DNA from: Epithemia pelagica
Lineage: Eukaryota > Bacillariophyta > Bacillariophyceae > Surirellales > Surirellaceae
Assembly: GCA_946965045.2 (NCBI GenBank)
Contig: OX337239.1
Location: 806,001 to 870,000 of the forward strand
Reading direction: 5' to 3'
DNA length: 64,000 nucleotides
Part shown: one piece after another, positions 1 to 10,200 of the stretch
How positions within the stretch are numbered: the stretch's first letter is position 1
Layout of the letters: each line of letters begins with the position of its first letter
The notes under the pieces: model-generated
What the model was told of the DNA's origin: nothing
Databases searched by the model: none
What the model saw: the letters and a program-made list of their open reading frames with translations, nothing else
Program-made: the position numbers and the translations under genes

Positions 1-3000
1 GAAGTAGAGGACCAATCCCGCTCTGCGAACTCGTTTCCCGTCCTCTTTATGGTAATCGTCCGCATCATTACGGACGACTCCATCGAACATTGGGAGTTGG
101 TAAAGGGTGAGATGCGCAGTCTGGTACCACAACAGTACTCAGGACACGACATTACCGCACTTACCACTGATTTCGCGAACAAGGCACGTCCTCTTTCGGC
201 TGCTGGTCTTTATGACCACACCCTCACCGCGAATCTCCTCAAGAACATCCTCACCGCTGAATGGCCGGAAACTCCAAAATTTGACCTCTTGATTCTCAAC
301 AAGAAAGTCAAAGACGCCGTAGAACACATCCGTTTTCTCAATTGTTCCGTCGCTGACTCCTACATGAGCACCAACAAGCTCCTGTACACGCACGTCTCCG
401 AGATCGCCAACAACCGGTACCTTGTTAGTGTCAAGCAAGGCGAATGGAGTGCCAAAAGCTCCCACAAGGACAGCAAGGCCTTACCTGTTTCTTATGGCGG
501 GAACCTGACAGTGACAAACAATCGCCGTGGCAAGACCCATATCGGCTACCAAGCCAATGCCCTCATCCCTCAGATGCAAACGTATGGTAAGAGCAAGAAC
601 AGTTTTCGTGAGAAGGGGAAGAGCAAGAGCAACAACAAGTTCAAAGGCAAAACGGACAAGCCTTCTTCCACACCCAAAAACGATTCTACTCACCAATGGA
701 AACGTGTTCCCCCTGCAGACGGCCAGCCGGATGAACGTACCAAAGACGACCAAACATATTTCTGGTGCGGCACTTGCAAGATCTGGAACACCACGCATCG
801 TACTAGCAAGCATATTGTCGGATTCAAATCCATGGCCAAGAACAACAAGAACCAACAGAAACATAAAGCATCCGCTCATGTTCTTGAGTTTGACGCAACG
901 GCCTGGAAAGCAGAACTCGACCTCCATTCTCGCTACTGGGACAGGGACATTGTCAGAGAAATGGACAAGGAAGAATATGAGTTCTGTGAAGACAACTCAG
1001 AGGACGACGATTACGACCACTGTGACGACTCACCTGATGAGGAATACGAACTTTGTGCCTTCATGGCCTCCTTTGAAGAAGACGAAGAAAGCAAAGAAGA
1101 AAGGTATGAAGAAACCAAGTCCAATGAAGATTCAAGCTCGCTCTTCTCCAACACCACTCACCAAGCTGTTACACCGGATCGTGTCACTTCAGCCAACATT
1201 AAAGAAAAACAGTTCAGTGAGAGTGATATGGAAGACTCATCAGGAACCAGTACCATTGGAACGTTTGAGCCTACCTTTCCAGTCGTCGAGCCATCCAAGA
1301 ACAACGGACCAACATACTTCGATCAATGGAATGACATGGATCTCACGATGACAAACAACCATGATGACGATCCGCTCGATCCATTGAATGACGCTGCAAC
1401 CCAACGATTTCTCGAGGACATGTACGACAAAGAAATCACAGCAGCAGCAGCAATCAATGAGAACTACGACGAAATGGAAAGTGAAGAGACAGATCTCACT
1501 TACAAAACTCCTGAAACAAGCACGGACACATCGACCGATGCAATCAAGCATCTCCAAGCTGGACAATTGGCGAGTCTGGAAAAGAAACTACCAGCCATCT
1601 CTCCAATCCATCAGGCACGACCTCTGCCACCACGGCCAAATGCTCCCTTGCCCTTTTCTCCGAACGATCCGACTCCGCCGCCTCCTCCTCCAAGACGACG
1701 GCTGAGCATCCCTGCATCGACAAAATATGCAATGCAGCATATCATTCTCGAAGCAGAGCAAGCAAAAAGAGATGGGATGAGGTACGAGAGAGCAGCCAAA
1801 ACCGTGTTCGCAAACGCTTGGCGAGAGCCGAGACTTACCGTGGCTGAGGCATACCAACGTGTCAAAGAAGAGGAATGGGCAATGGGATACTTCGTTGATG
1901 GAATGCCCATTCCGAATCACCCTCGACCAGCATCTTGCTTTCCTGGAATGTCGCCCATTCCACCAGGCCCGATGGTTCCTTGTTTTCAACCGATGGACAC
2001 CTCCAGCTCTGGATCAGCGATGCAGTTCACTCCTGCAACAAAACTCACAACATTCCGTGAGAACAAGAATACGATGACAGATGACTCAACAAGCAACTCA
2101 TCCTCCTCTTTCGTTCCAACCAGCACGCTAGGCGAACGATATGTTCCCTCGGAACCCGAAAACAAGACGGATGATGATGACGACTCGAACAAGACAGTGG
2201 CAGTCACCAAGTATTTTGCCCATCTCGCTTGTGTCGATTTCGACGATGATGAAGATGAGGCTTCACAACCTGCCACTTCTCAACAAAATGAAGGAGACAC
2301 TGACCCCCAAGACACTTCGGACGGATCCAACTGTGCTGTGGACGAGACAGTAGGAGGCTCAATGGTAGGAAAATGCGTAGAAGTCTACTATGCACCTTTC
2401 ACCTTTGGACACGTGCGTACCCCACGACGACCGGCGCGCACGCCAGTCGAGGAGCTTTCAGACGAAACTTTCTCTCTTCAGCATCTTTTCTTGGTCGCCC
2501 TTCTACATTTTGTTGTCTTGTTACCGATCATCCTCTGGCTGATCCCAGCTCCAACCACTACCGAGGAATCTAAGGACGCCTTTACAAATGGGCTAGGACA
2601 CCTGTACAGTGCCGCGGTACATCTCTACTATGGTGTCTATGAAGCTTACTGCGGATTCAAGGAAATTTCTGTTTCCTTCTTGCTGCATCCTGGCTGCATG
2701 CCTGGTATCGTTACATGGATTTCTTGTTGGGTGGCCATCTTTCTCAGTTTCAGCCTCTCATCCAGTCCCAAAGCCAAGAACTCTAACAAAGCCAAGGGAC
2801 CAAATCGCCCCAATAACACCCAAAGGACCGCCGTCTCGGTCAATGCCTTTCGTGCCCAGCTAAACAACCGCCGAACCCACTTTGCCACCAACCACAACTC
2901 CCCTACAAGGTCCTTCTTCTTCTCCTTGTTCTCCACACCGATTCGGTTGATTGTTGTGTTTGGTTGTAGATTGTTGGAATGGTCGGCATCGTTATGTCAG

Positions 3001-5925
3001 GCTGGCCTTACGAGCTTACGAACCATTATACCCGCGAAGCGAGGGAGAAAACGGCGGAACACTTCATTCAAGGTCAACTCGAGTTCACCTCGAAGGCACA
3101 AGCGAAGCCGCGGGCCATTCGCTAACACACCTTCCGAGCATAATGACTCCACACTACCGACCAGCCGACGAATGCCGACAAAGACAAGTTTGTTGCGTTC
3201 TCGCGCTCGTCGCTTCCAGCACCCCATCTCTGCTGGAAATCCCCATCAACATCTGGCGGGATACAACCGTCAGAGATCGAACACCGAAAACAGGAGCAAC
3301 ACTCCCTATTATTGCCAAAACGTACCATGCTCCACACGGCCTGTACCACGATTTCATCATCACCGAGCCTCCCTCAATCCAAACAACATGATGGCAATGA
3401 TGGCCTCCATCAACGATCTTGACCTTGACTCCATCACACACCACCCGTGGGAGAACATCACCCTACAGGCTCTTCGAGCAACACTCCAAGATCCAAAGGC
3501 TCTTCGTGAATCCATGCCAAAAGGAGCCTCGTACCCAATCATCTGGGACTCCGGAGCGAGTATCTCCATTACCAACGACGCCAAGGACTTCATTGGAAAG
3601 ATCAAGCCCTTCCCTGATCTGAAAGTAAAAGGTATTGCCAATAAAATGAAGGCTGTTGGACGAGGAACTGTCCTTTGGACGGTTTTGGACACGAATGGCG
3701 CTCCACGAATGTTGAAACTTCCTGCATTCCATGTACCAAAAATTTCTGTGAGATTGTTGTCAACGCAAAATCTTCTTCAGCAGTACCATGGAGAGAAAAT
3801 CATTCAGGACGGTTATACACTTACCTTGACTGGAATTCCAGGCGACCCTGATCGCCGAGAGGTAAATGTGATGGTAAATCCGAAGAACAATCTTCCAATG
3901 TCCTACGGATACAATTCAGACCACTTACAAACAACATCACTCGCTTTCAACAGTACTGTGAATGAAGTCGCACACCAAAACGCAAACCTCTCACCAGCAC
4001 AGAAGGAACTTCTCAAATGGCATTACCGACTCGGACACATGAATCTTCTCAAGGTACAGTTTCTCATGCGAACAGGCGTTTTGGCAACAACAGAGAAAAC
4101 GCGTCGTTTACACACTCTCGCATCCACACTCACCGACTTACCCTTGTGCGCAGCATGTCAATTCGGGAAACAACGCAGACGAACCAAACCAGGGACGAAA
4201 ACGATCATCGTCAAAGACAAACAAGGGGTTACCAAAGACGGTAACCTGCATCCAGGTCAATGCATCTCAGTAGATCATTTTGTGTGTTCTACAAAGGGGA
4301 GACGCTTTGACTCAAAGGGGAAATCAAAAATCAACGATCTTTATACAGGTGGAGCAATCTTTGTAGACCACGCTTCGGGATACACGTGGATAGGATTTCA
4401 ATCCCACCTAAATACACATGAAACGCTGAGTGTTAAGGAATCCTTCGAGCTTTTCTGTAGAGAAATAGGGGTAGTACCGCTTCAATACCTAACGGACAAT
4501 GGAGCAGCCTTTACCTCTAAGGATTACACCCAATCACTCCGAACATTCGCTCAAATTTCCAGATTTGCCGGAGTTGGGGCACATCACCATGCTGGCATTG
4601 CCGAACGGGCAATACAAACTATTATGTCTATTGCTCGTACAATGATGCTCCATGCTGCAATACACTGGCCAGAATTAGCTGACCCTATGCTATGGCCCAT
4701 GGCAGTATCACATGCAGTGTACCTACATAATCATGTGCCCCGTACTGACACAGGGATTAGCCCCCACGACTTATTTACACGTGTCCGTTGGGAACAACGA
4801 AAGTTCCACGACCTACACGTGTGGGGCTGCCCAGTCTATGTCCTACAGAAATCCATTGCCGACGGGAAGAAACTACCTCGTTGGAAGCCTAGGTCTACAC
4901 GTTGCCAACTCATGGGGTTAAGTAACCGCCATGCTAGTTTGGTCCCTCTGGTACTTAACCCTGACACCGGCTACATAACACCACAATTCCATGTAGTTTT
5001 TGACGATTGGTTCAGTACAATTGCTATGACTTATGAACAATTGCCCAACTTCTTCACTAACACGTGGTATAAACTGTTCGGAGACTCCTCCTATCAATAT
5101 ATAGATCTCGACAACGACGATGCTCCAAATATTGAAGCGCCTACTACTACAGATGAGGCCGCACAACAGTCCTATACACAAAGAGAATCCGATGTCGCAC
5201 ATGCAATTGGGACTCATCGTCCTTTTGCCGTGCTTCCATCGCCTTCCCAACCCAGTTCCACTCCTGGCACGTTTCCTTTAACTAATCCCCGTGCTACTCC
5301 CATTGGCGCACCAGCACCCAGTTCGACACCAAGCAACAGACCCGTATCGATTTCAGCTCCCAATGAGGAACCAGTGTATCAACCATCCCCTAAGCGGATG
5401 TCCTTTTCCAATACACCCCTTTCTCAGAGGGAGAAAACTGACCAGGTCGCTGAAACCTCGCCTTCGACAACCCCTCTTTTGCCTTCTCCTTCTCCCAACA
5501 CTACTCCTTCCCCTGGCCCATCTCCTCAGAGGGAGATTCGGCCTCAGAGGGAGTCCCGTCCTCGCATATCCACTCAACCCACTTCCGGTTCCACTCCCCC
5601 TCTCGCACCAACCATCACCACTCGTCGCTCCGGTCGGACTGTTAAACGGCCCACTCGTCTTGTAGAAGAAATAAATGTGGCTACCGTTCATCCTACTGCT
5701 CCTCCATCTGTAGATCATAGCGACCTCCTGACTGTCATGAAAGCATCTCTCTCTGATCCAGATACGCTTTCTTATGACGAAGCCATGCGAGATGCTGACA
5801 TTGAAAAATGGAAAGTTGCAGCACACAAAGAAATTATGGAACTCGAAGGTAAAGGAACATGGGAAGAGGTCCCAAAATCTCAGGCAAAAACGCGGATTCT
5901 ACCAGGAACTTGGGTATTTAAATGA
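1..5925 (+). CDS. Copia-1 Gag-protease-integrase and start of RT (5' partial)
   Basis: Residues are counted from the ATG at base 49, but the frame is open from base 1, so that ATG is probably internal. The N-terminal Gag part (about 1-230) is followed by a Cys/His knuckle (WCGTC...H...H, about 238-255). A long acidic and Ser/Pro-rich linker comes next, with hydrophobic stretches near 810-834, 883-905 and 955-978. The protease motif WDSGAS is near 1166. The pre-integrase zinc region (WHYRLGHMN ... CAAC) is near 1323-1370. The integrase triad is D in SVDHF (about 1408), D in TDNGAAF (about 1481) and E in IAERAI (about 1517). RT begins near 1936 (TWEEVPKSQAK) and stops at TGA after GTWVFK. The linker between Gag and protease is unusually long for copia. 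Confidence 0.85.
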   Translation, partial: EVEDQSRSANSFPVLFMVIVRIITDDSIEHWELVKGEMRSLVPQQYSGHDITALTTDFANKARPLSAAGLYDHTLTANLLKNILTAEWPETPKFDLLILNKKVKDAVEHIRFLNCSVADSYMSTNKLLYTHVSEIANNRYLVSVKQGEWSAKSSHKDSKALPVSYGGNLTVTNNRRGKTHIGYQANALIPQMQTYGKSKNSFREKGKSKSNNKFKGKTDKPSSTPKNDSTHQWKRVPPADGQPDERTKDDQTYFWCGTCKIWNTTHRTSKHIVGFKSMAKNNKNQQKHKASAHVLEFDATAWKAELDLHSRYWDRDIVREMDKEEYEFCEDNSEDDDYDHCDDSPDEEYELCAFMASFEEDEESKEERYEETKSNEDSSSLFSNTTHQAVTPDRVTSANIKEKQFSESDMEDSSGTSTIGTFEPTFPVVEPSKNNGPTYFDQWNDMDLTMTNNHDDDPLDPLNDAATQRFLEDMYDKEITAAAAINENYDEMESEETDLTYKTPETSTDTSTDAIKHLQAGQLASLEKKLPAISPIHQARPLPPRPNAPLPFSPNDPTPPPPPPRRRLSIPASTKYAMQHIILEAEQAKRDGMRYERAAKTVFANAWREPRLTVAEAYQRVKEEEWAMGYFVDGMPIPNHPRPASCFPGMSPIPPGPMVPCFQPMDTSSSGSAMQFTPATKLTTFRENKNTMTDDSTSNSSSSFVPTSTLGERYVPSEPENKTDDDDDSNKTVAVTKYFAHLACVDFDDDEDEASQPATSQQNEGDTDPQDTSDGSNCAVDETVGGSMVGKCVEVYYAPFTFGHVRTPRRPARTPVEELSDETFSLQHLFLVALLHFVVLLPIILWLIPAPTTTEESKDAFTNGLGHLYSAAVHLYYGVYEAYCGFKEISVSFLLHPGCMPGIVTWISCWVAIFLSFSLSSSPKAKNSNKAKGPNRPNNTQRTAVSVNAFRAQLNNRRTHFATNHNSPTRSFFFSLFSTPIRLIVVFGCRLLEWSASLCQAGLTSLRTIIPAKRGRKRRNTSFKVNSSSPRRHKRSRGPFANTPSEHNDSTLPTSRRMPTKTSLLRSRARRFQHPISAGNPHQHLAGYNRQRSNTENRSNTPYYCQNVPCSTRPVPRFHHHRASLNPNNMMAMMASINDLDLDSITHHPWENITLQALRATLQDPKALRESMPKGASYPIIWDSGASISITNDAKDFIGKIKPFPDLKVKGIANKMKAVGRGTVLWTVLDTNGAPRMLKLPAFHVPKISVRLLSTQNLLQQYHGEKIIQDGYTLTLTGIPGDPDRREVNVMVNPKNNLPMSYGYNSDHLQTTSLAFNSTVNEVAHQNANLSPAQKELLKWHYRLGHMNLLKVQFLMRTGVLATTEKTRRLHTLASTLTDLPLCAACQFGKQRRRTKPGTKTIIVKDKQGVTKDGNLHPGQCISVDHFVCSTKGRRFDSKGKSKINDLYTGGAIFVDHASGYTWIGFQSHLNTHETLSVKESFELFCREIGVVPLQYLTDNGAAFTSKDYTQSLRTFAQISRFAGVGAHHHAGIAERAIQTIMSIARTMMLHAAIHWPELADPMLWPMAVSHAVYLHNHVPRTDTGISPHDLFTRVRWEQRKFHDLHVWGCPVYVLQKSIADGKKLPRWKPRSTRCQLMGLSNRHASLVPLVLNPDTGYITPQFHVVFDDWFSTIAMTYEQLPNFFTNTWYKLFGDSSYQYIDLDNDDAPNIEAPTTTDEAAQQSYTQRESDVAHAIGTHRPFAVLPSPSQPSSTPGTFPLTNPRATPIGAPAPSSTPSNRPVSISAPNEEPVYQPSPKRMSFSNTPLSQREKTDQVAETSPSTTPLLPSPSPNTTPSPGPSPQREIRPQRESRPRISTQPTSGSTPPLAPTITTRRSGRTVKRPTRLVEEINVATVHPTAPPSVDHSDLLTVMKASLSDPDTLSYDEAMRDADIEKWKVAAHKEIMELEGKGTWEEVPKSQAKTRILPGTWVFK

Positions 5926-7332
5926 AAGAGAACTCCCGATGGTGAGATCCTCAAACACAAAGCCAGATATTGTGTGAGAGGAGACTTACAGGAAACGGAA
6001 CAAGAAAACTACAGCCCAGTTGTTCACTGGAGCTCAATCCGTATTGTCCTCACTATCAGCTTAATCCTAGGATGGGAGCTTGCCTGCATTGATTTGAACA
6101 ATGCATTTGTACAAGCTACGTTGGATGAACCTGTATGGATTCATTTACCTAGAGGATTTAGGTCTGGTAAACCTGGAGAGACCTGCCTGCGACTCATCAA
6201 GAGTCTATATGGCCTTTCTTCAGTTCCAAGGTTATGGTATACCCACCTACTAGAGGCTTTAAAGGAAGACGGATTCACCCTTAGTGCTCATGACGAGTGT
6301 TTGCTTTACAAAGACAACATCATCATTTTTCTGTGGGTAGACGACTGTGGTGTCTGTGCTCCTAAAATGGAACTCATAGACGATCTAATCAAACGACTAC
6401 AAGAAAAAGGGTTATCTCTCAAGAAAGAAGGAAATCTAACTGACTACCTCGGAATAAACTTTATCCGTCATGAGAATAAATCTATTACCATGACCCAGAA
6501 AGGACTTATTACGAAGATTATTAAAACTACAGGACTAGAAGATTGCAACCCTAATTGGACTCCTGCAACCCAGCTGGGATTAGGCAGCGACCCAGACGGT
6601 GAACCTATGAAGGAAAGCTGGGAATATCGCTCCGTAGTAGGAATGCTCCTATACCTGGCTACCAACACTAGACCTGACATAGCTTTCGCTGTTAGTCAGG
6701 TAGCTAGATTCAGTTCAGCACCAAAGAAATCACACGCTACCGCCATCAAGACAATTGTGCGCTACTTAGTTCGCACAAGAGACAAAGGGACTATCTTCAC
6801 CCCTACTACAGATTTCAAACTAGATTGCTATGTAGATGCTGATTTTGCCGGTTTGCATGGACGCGAACCCCAAGACAATCCCGTTAGTGCTAAGTCTCGT
6901 ACTGGCTATATACTAACATTTTGTGGATGCCCACTAATATGGCGTTCGCAACTCCAATCATCGGTAGCTCTTAGTACACTCCAGGCTGAGTACCATGCCC
7001 TCTCACAAGCCATGCGTAGTGTGATAGCTACCCGCCGAGTGATTGAAGAACTTTTAGGCAATCTCAAGCTGCCGTTCCCGAAGCCCACTATTTTCTCTGA
7101 AGTCTTTGAGGACAATAGTGGAGCCTTTTACCTTGCAACGAAGCAGCGCCTAACTCCAAGGACCAAGCATTTTAACACCTACCTCCACTTCTTTTGGGAG
7201 CATGTAGGCGACCACCCCGGCGGCGTGAAAGTTAGCATGGTCAGCACAGCTGACCAAAAGGCTGATTACTTTACTAAATACCAGAATCGAGAACTTTTTG
7301 AGCGCTGCCGTAAGCTCAATCAAGGATGGTAA
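5926..7332 (+). CDS. Copia-1 reverse transcriptase and RNase H (in-frame continuation after TGA)
   Basis: This stretch lies in the same frame as the upstream polyprotein and is open directly after TGA 5923-5925. The first codons (KRTPDGEILKHKARYCVRGD) match the usual copia sequence after GTWVFK, so no residues are missing apart from the stop position. RT motifs visible are NNAFVQATLDEPVWI, KSLYGLSSVPRLWY and the active site WVDD (usually YVDD). RNase H acidic residues appear in CYVDADFAG, STLQAEYHAL and EDNSGAFYL. The first ATG is at 5974, but a separate start there is unlikely because it would remove the RT fingers. The simplest reading is a CGA-to-TGA mutation in an otherwise intact pol. 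Confidence 0.82.
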   Translation, partial: KRTPDGEILKHKARYCVRGDLQETEQENYSPVVHWSSIRIVLTISLILGWELACIDLNNAFVQATLDEPVWIHLPRGFRSGKPGETCLRLIKSLYGLSSVPRLWYTHLLEALKEDGFTLSAHDECLLYKDNIIIFLWVDDCGVCAPKMELIDDLIKRLQEKGLSLKKEGNLTDYLGINFIRHENKSITMTQKGLITKIIKTTGLEDCNPNWTPATQLGLGSDPDGEPMKESWEYRSVVGMLLYLATNTRPDIAFAVSQVARFSSAPKKSHATAIKTIVRYLVRTRDKGTIFTPTTDFKLDCYVDADFAGLHGREPQDNPVSAKSRTGYILTFCGCPLIWRSQLQSSVALSTLQAEYHALSQAMRSVIATRRVIEELLGNLKLPFPKPTIFSEVFEDNSGAFYLATKQRLTPRTKHFNTYLHFFWEHVGDHPGGVKVSMVSTADQKADYFTKYQNRELFERCRKLNQGW

Positions 7333-7388
7333 ACCATCATACCTTCCATGTCGCAATTCTAGCCCAATCACTCCATGAGAGGGAGAGT

Positions 7389-8120
7389 TACAACATAGCA
7401 CATCTAGCACCATTAGATCTAGGTGTGACATAGCATGACATAGCTACGACATAGAGGAAAGCAGCTGTCCTGAAGTAAGACAGACGCTCGTGTTGCAGTT
7501 GAACGGACGAACAACAGATGGATTTAGCTGAATAGTAACTTCACCCAGCAGTCCAGGAAGATTCATGTACTAATTATTCATATACATGCACAATGCAAGT
7601 CGCGAGCCTACACATCCGTTCATACGAACGCAAGTTGGACGATACCTCTAGTCGTAATATCTTCTCTCTCAAATTGAGAATTACACAAAGATAACGATCG
7701 ACCTTCAGATGATCTAGCAGGCCTGTTCCAAAGGTAAGTACCTTCTAGAAAGAACATTCATAAGGCCCAAACAATCAGGAGAGGTGAATACTCTCATCTA
7801 ATCATGAAGAACAAAAAGAACAAGGAAGAACTATTCTCCAAGAGAGAAATGGAGCGGCTAAGTTCTCCTTGAGATCGGAGATTGATCAGACCTGAAAATC
7901 ACTTTCATGTAGATTAATCTCACTCTTTTCTAAAATACAAAAGTTACAAGCAACTGTTGTCTACAAAAGGAGTCAACCTATATCGTAGACCGAAGGTGAG
8001 GGCCCCATCGTCGATCCAACGTGATAGGTTGACTAACATTGCTACCCAACTGAACTAACCCCGATTATCAAGTCGTTATCACACCTAGCTAGCAGATATC
8101 CTAAGTGTTTGCATGTTGTA
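7389..8120 (+). repeat. Candidate 3' LTR of Copia-1
   Basis: A purine tract (7376-7387, GAGAGGGAGAG) lies 44 bases after the pol stop. Directly after it, TACAACAT (7389-7396) is matched by its exact inverse ATGTTGTA at 8113-8120, which would give a 732-bp LTR with 8-bp terminal inverted repeats. The usual TG...CA ends are absent. Near the left side a short GACATAG motif recurs three times (about 7427-7455). Without the 5' LTR in the window the limits cannot be confirmed. Confidence 0.4.
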
Positions 8121-9314
8121 GCATAGACAGGCATTCATCGTGAACTCTTCCACCTTGTACAATCCAGAGTGGAGAGCGTGGAGGACGTCTCGTGCTGTCC
8201 TTCTTGGCGACAATCGGCGCGTCCGCTGTGGTACACAAATCCTCAGATCGTGGAAAGTAGCAAGTCATGGACGAGTGTTGTTGTTGGGACAACTGAGTTG
8301 GCTCCAATGAGTCCACGGTCGAGGCGAGATGAGACGCCGACCGAGCTGCATGCCTCTGCACATGCCATACGACCACAGGGTCAAATCACTGCCAATCCCA
8401 GATCTGTTTCGCCAGGGAAATCTCGCTTCGGGGATGTCACAAGAACTTTGATGACCGGCGATTCGTTTGGCAATGGGAGAGTGCAGGTCCAATTTCGTCC
8501 AATCCAGGCGCAAACTAGCAGAGGGAACCGGCAACAAAGTCGATTCCTCCCCAATAGGTGTATCATTCGCCACGTTTGCAGAAATTGACGGCCCCTTCCC
8601 TACGGGTGGATTTGCGGCAAATGAAGAAGATAGATTGCTGGTTGCAACTTCACCCGAGAAGGACGAAGCTGGCGTGAAAAGAGAAAGATTCGCAATCTGA
8701 CAGGTCTGAGCATGGAACGACTACACAAAAACAACAAAAGCCATCAACCTAGCCCTGGTACGAAGGGTGGGAAACCCATTGCGGTGGACTGGAACGTGTC
8801 TTGATGAACTCCTTTACCGACGGCGACATGGAAATAAACGAGTGCACACAACAACTCTCTGGAAAGAGAGTCGTTTGTCTCACAAATCTTTTGACTCTCA
8901 AATGTGCAAACCCAGGCTCCTTGAACGACTGAGATTACCAATTACTCCTACGATTACATGACTCCAACTCTGTGATTAGGTGGAAGCGGTCTCTCCGTAG
9001 TCCGTAGTGTTTGCTTGTAAGGATCAGCCTGTGGACTGGGACGGGGAAAATGTGAGAAGGAAGAGAAAGAGTCATTTCGTTTGCCCAACAGGCAATCTTG
9101 GACACTTCTTGGGGGTAGTTTTGTGTGATTGGGCAAGCCCCAACAAACGATCTCGCGCCAGAGAAAAGGGGCGACCCACATGACATGATGCGCGACCCAT
9201 TTCATTGTGACGAATGCGAAAGATCCTGTTCTTAGTTCTTACTCTGACAACAGCAGATCAACACACGAGCAAGGCAACAAAAGAAAGAGTCGCCAGGGGA
9301 TCCGAAGAACCAGA
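8121..9314. other. Intergenic, no convincing gene
   Basis: Several short open frames overlap on both strands (for example 8169-8588 + and 8265-8573 -), but none shows a recognisable domain or a consistent frame. The last part holds the promoter and 5' UTR of the plastid-targeted gene at 9315. An upstream in-frame ATG at 9207 would add 36 residues that would mask its signal peptide. Confidence 0.5.
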
Positions 9315-10021
9315 ATGATGATGAAGCACAGTAGTATCGCTTTCTGTTTGAGCCTTTTGCTGGTGGCCTTGACCCGTTCTTTCGTGTCCGGATTTGGCAT
9401 TCCTTTGCAACGTACCGTGTCCGTCCCCACTGCCGCGTTGGCTGCCACATTGTCGTCGTCGTCGTCCGTTGTCGACGACCACCACGACGAACCTACCGAC
9501 GTGCCAACAACAAAAAAGGTCAATCCTTTCATGGCCGCATCGGCTCTCCTCATGGCCAATCTGCCTGTATCGATGGTCTTGGCTGTCACGGAAATAGTGG
9601 AGGACGATTACGAATATGGCAAAGTCGATGCTCCGATTGGCCTCGCGGTAGCCGGTGGTTTGTTGGCCATTTTGACCGGTACGTCACTATTGTATTGATC
9701 GAACATCGCCATGTGTTCGTCCTTGTCGTGGTGTGTGGATGGATGGATTTGTTCCGTGGGTGTCGCATCCCCACTGGAGAATAGGGGAGTGATGGGAGAG
9801 TATGGAGGATGAGGATCGCTCGACGGTGGCTTCGTATCTAGTTTGCCAGCCAGCCTTGTGGTGTGGATGGACGGTTTTGTTCTGTTCTGTTTGTGTAGTA
9901 GGAGAGGTTACGGTATGATGCAAGAACGTGCAGGACGAGAATCGCCCGAGGGCGGAACATTGCAGTGCTCTGTTCCGAACCCCATGGTGGTTCCTAGGGG
10001 GAAGTGTTGGGATTTTCTCTT

Positions 10022-10053
<32 letters not shown>

Positions 10054-10200
10054 TTGTTGTTTTCCCTCTACGCTTGTTGTTGTGCAGCGGCAGTCCCGGT
10101 ACTACTCCGGCCGGGTGAAGAAGCACTCGAAGAAATGCGGGAAAATGAAGGCTACTCCTTTGGTCGTGACAACCAGGACACGCTCAACCGAAGAAAGTAA
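9315..10200 (+). CDS. Plastid-targeted small membrane protein, two exons
   Basis: Exon 1 is 9315-9678, the intron 9679-10087 (GTACGT...TGTGCAG, 409 bp, phase 1) and exon 2 10088-10200, giving 158 residues. Without splicing the frame ends after TGTSLLY. With splicing it runs on into a charged tail (RPGEEALEEMRENEGYSFGR). MMMK is chosen as start because a hydrophobic signal segment follows at once (about 8-20), then VSGFGIPL, a variant of the aromatic ASAFAP motif of heterokont plastid presequences. The mature part has a first hydrophobic patch (ASALLMANLPVSMVLAV) and a second that crosses the splice site (APIGLAVAGGLLAILTAAVPVLL). I infer a thylakoid or plastid-envelope membrane protein. I do not recognise the family. 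Confidence 0.72.
10015..10053 (+). repeat. (CT)n(CA)n microsatellite inside the intron
   Basis: A pure CT run followed by a CA run lies 34 bases before the acceptor site of the plastid gene's intron. It may extend the polypyrimidine tract. Confidence 0.8.

Larger units (their letters stand above)
1..8120 (+). mobile_element. Copia-1: Ty1/copia LTR retrotransposon, 5' end outside window
   Basis: The domain order gag, zinc knuckle, aspartic protease, integrase, reverse transcriptase, RNase H is that of Ty1/copia elements. The gag frame is already open at base 1, so the 5' LTR and the start of gag lie upstream. The 3' end is inferred from a purine-rich tract (7376-7387) followed by a candidate LTR. 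One in-frame TGA (5923-5925) divides the coding region, so this copy is probably non-autonomous unless the stop is read through. Insertion age cannot be judged because the 5' LTR is missing. Confidence 0.85.

Noticed and set aside
5923-5925. TGA in Copia-1 as a selenocysteine codon or programmed recoding
   Set aside because: The site is an ordinary Arg position in copia RT and not a domain border; point mutation is simpler. The TGA at the gag end of Copia-2 is treated separately.
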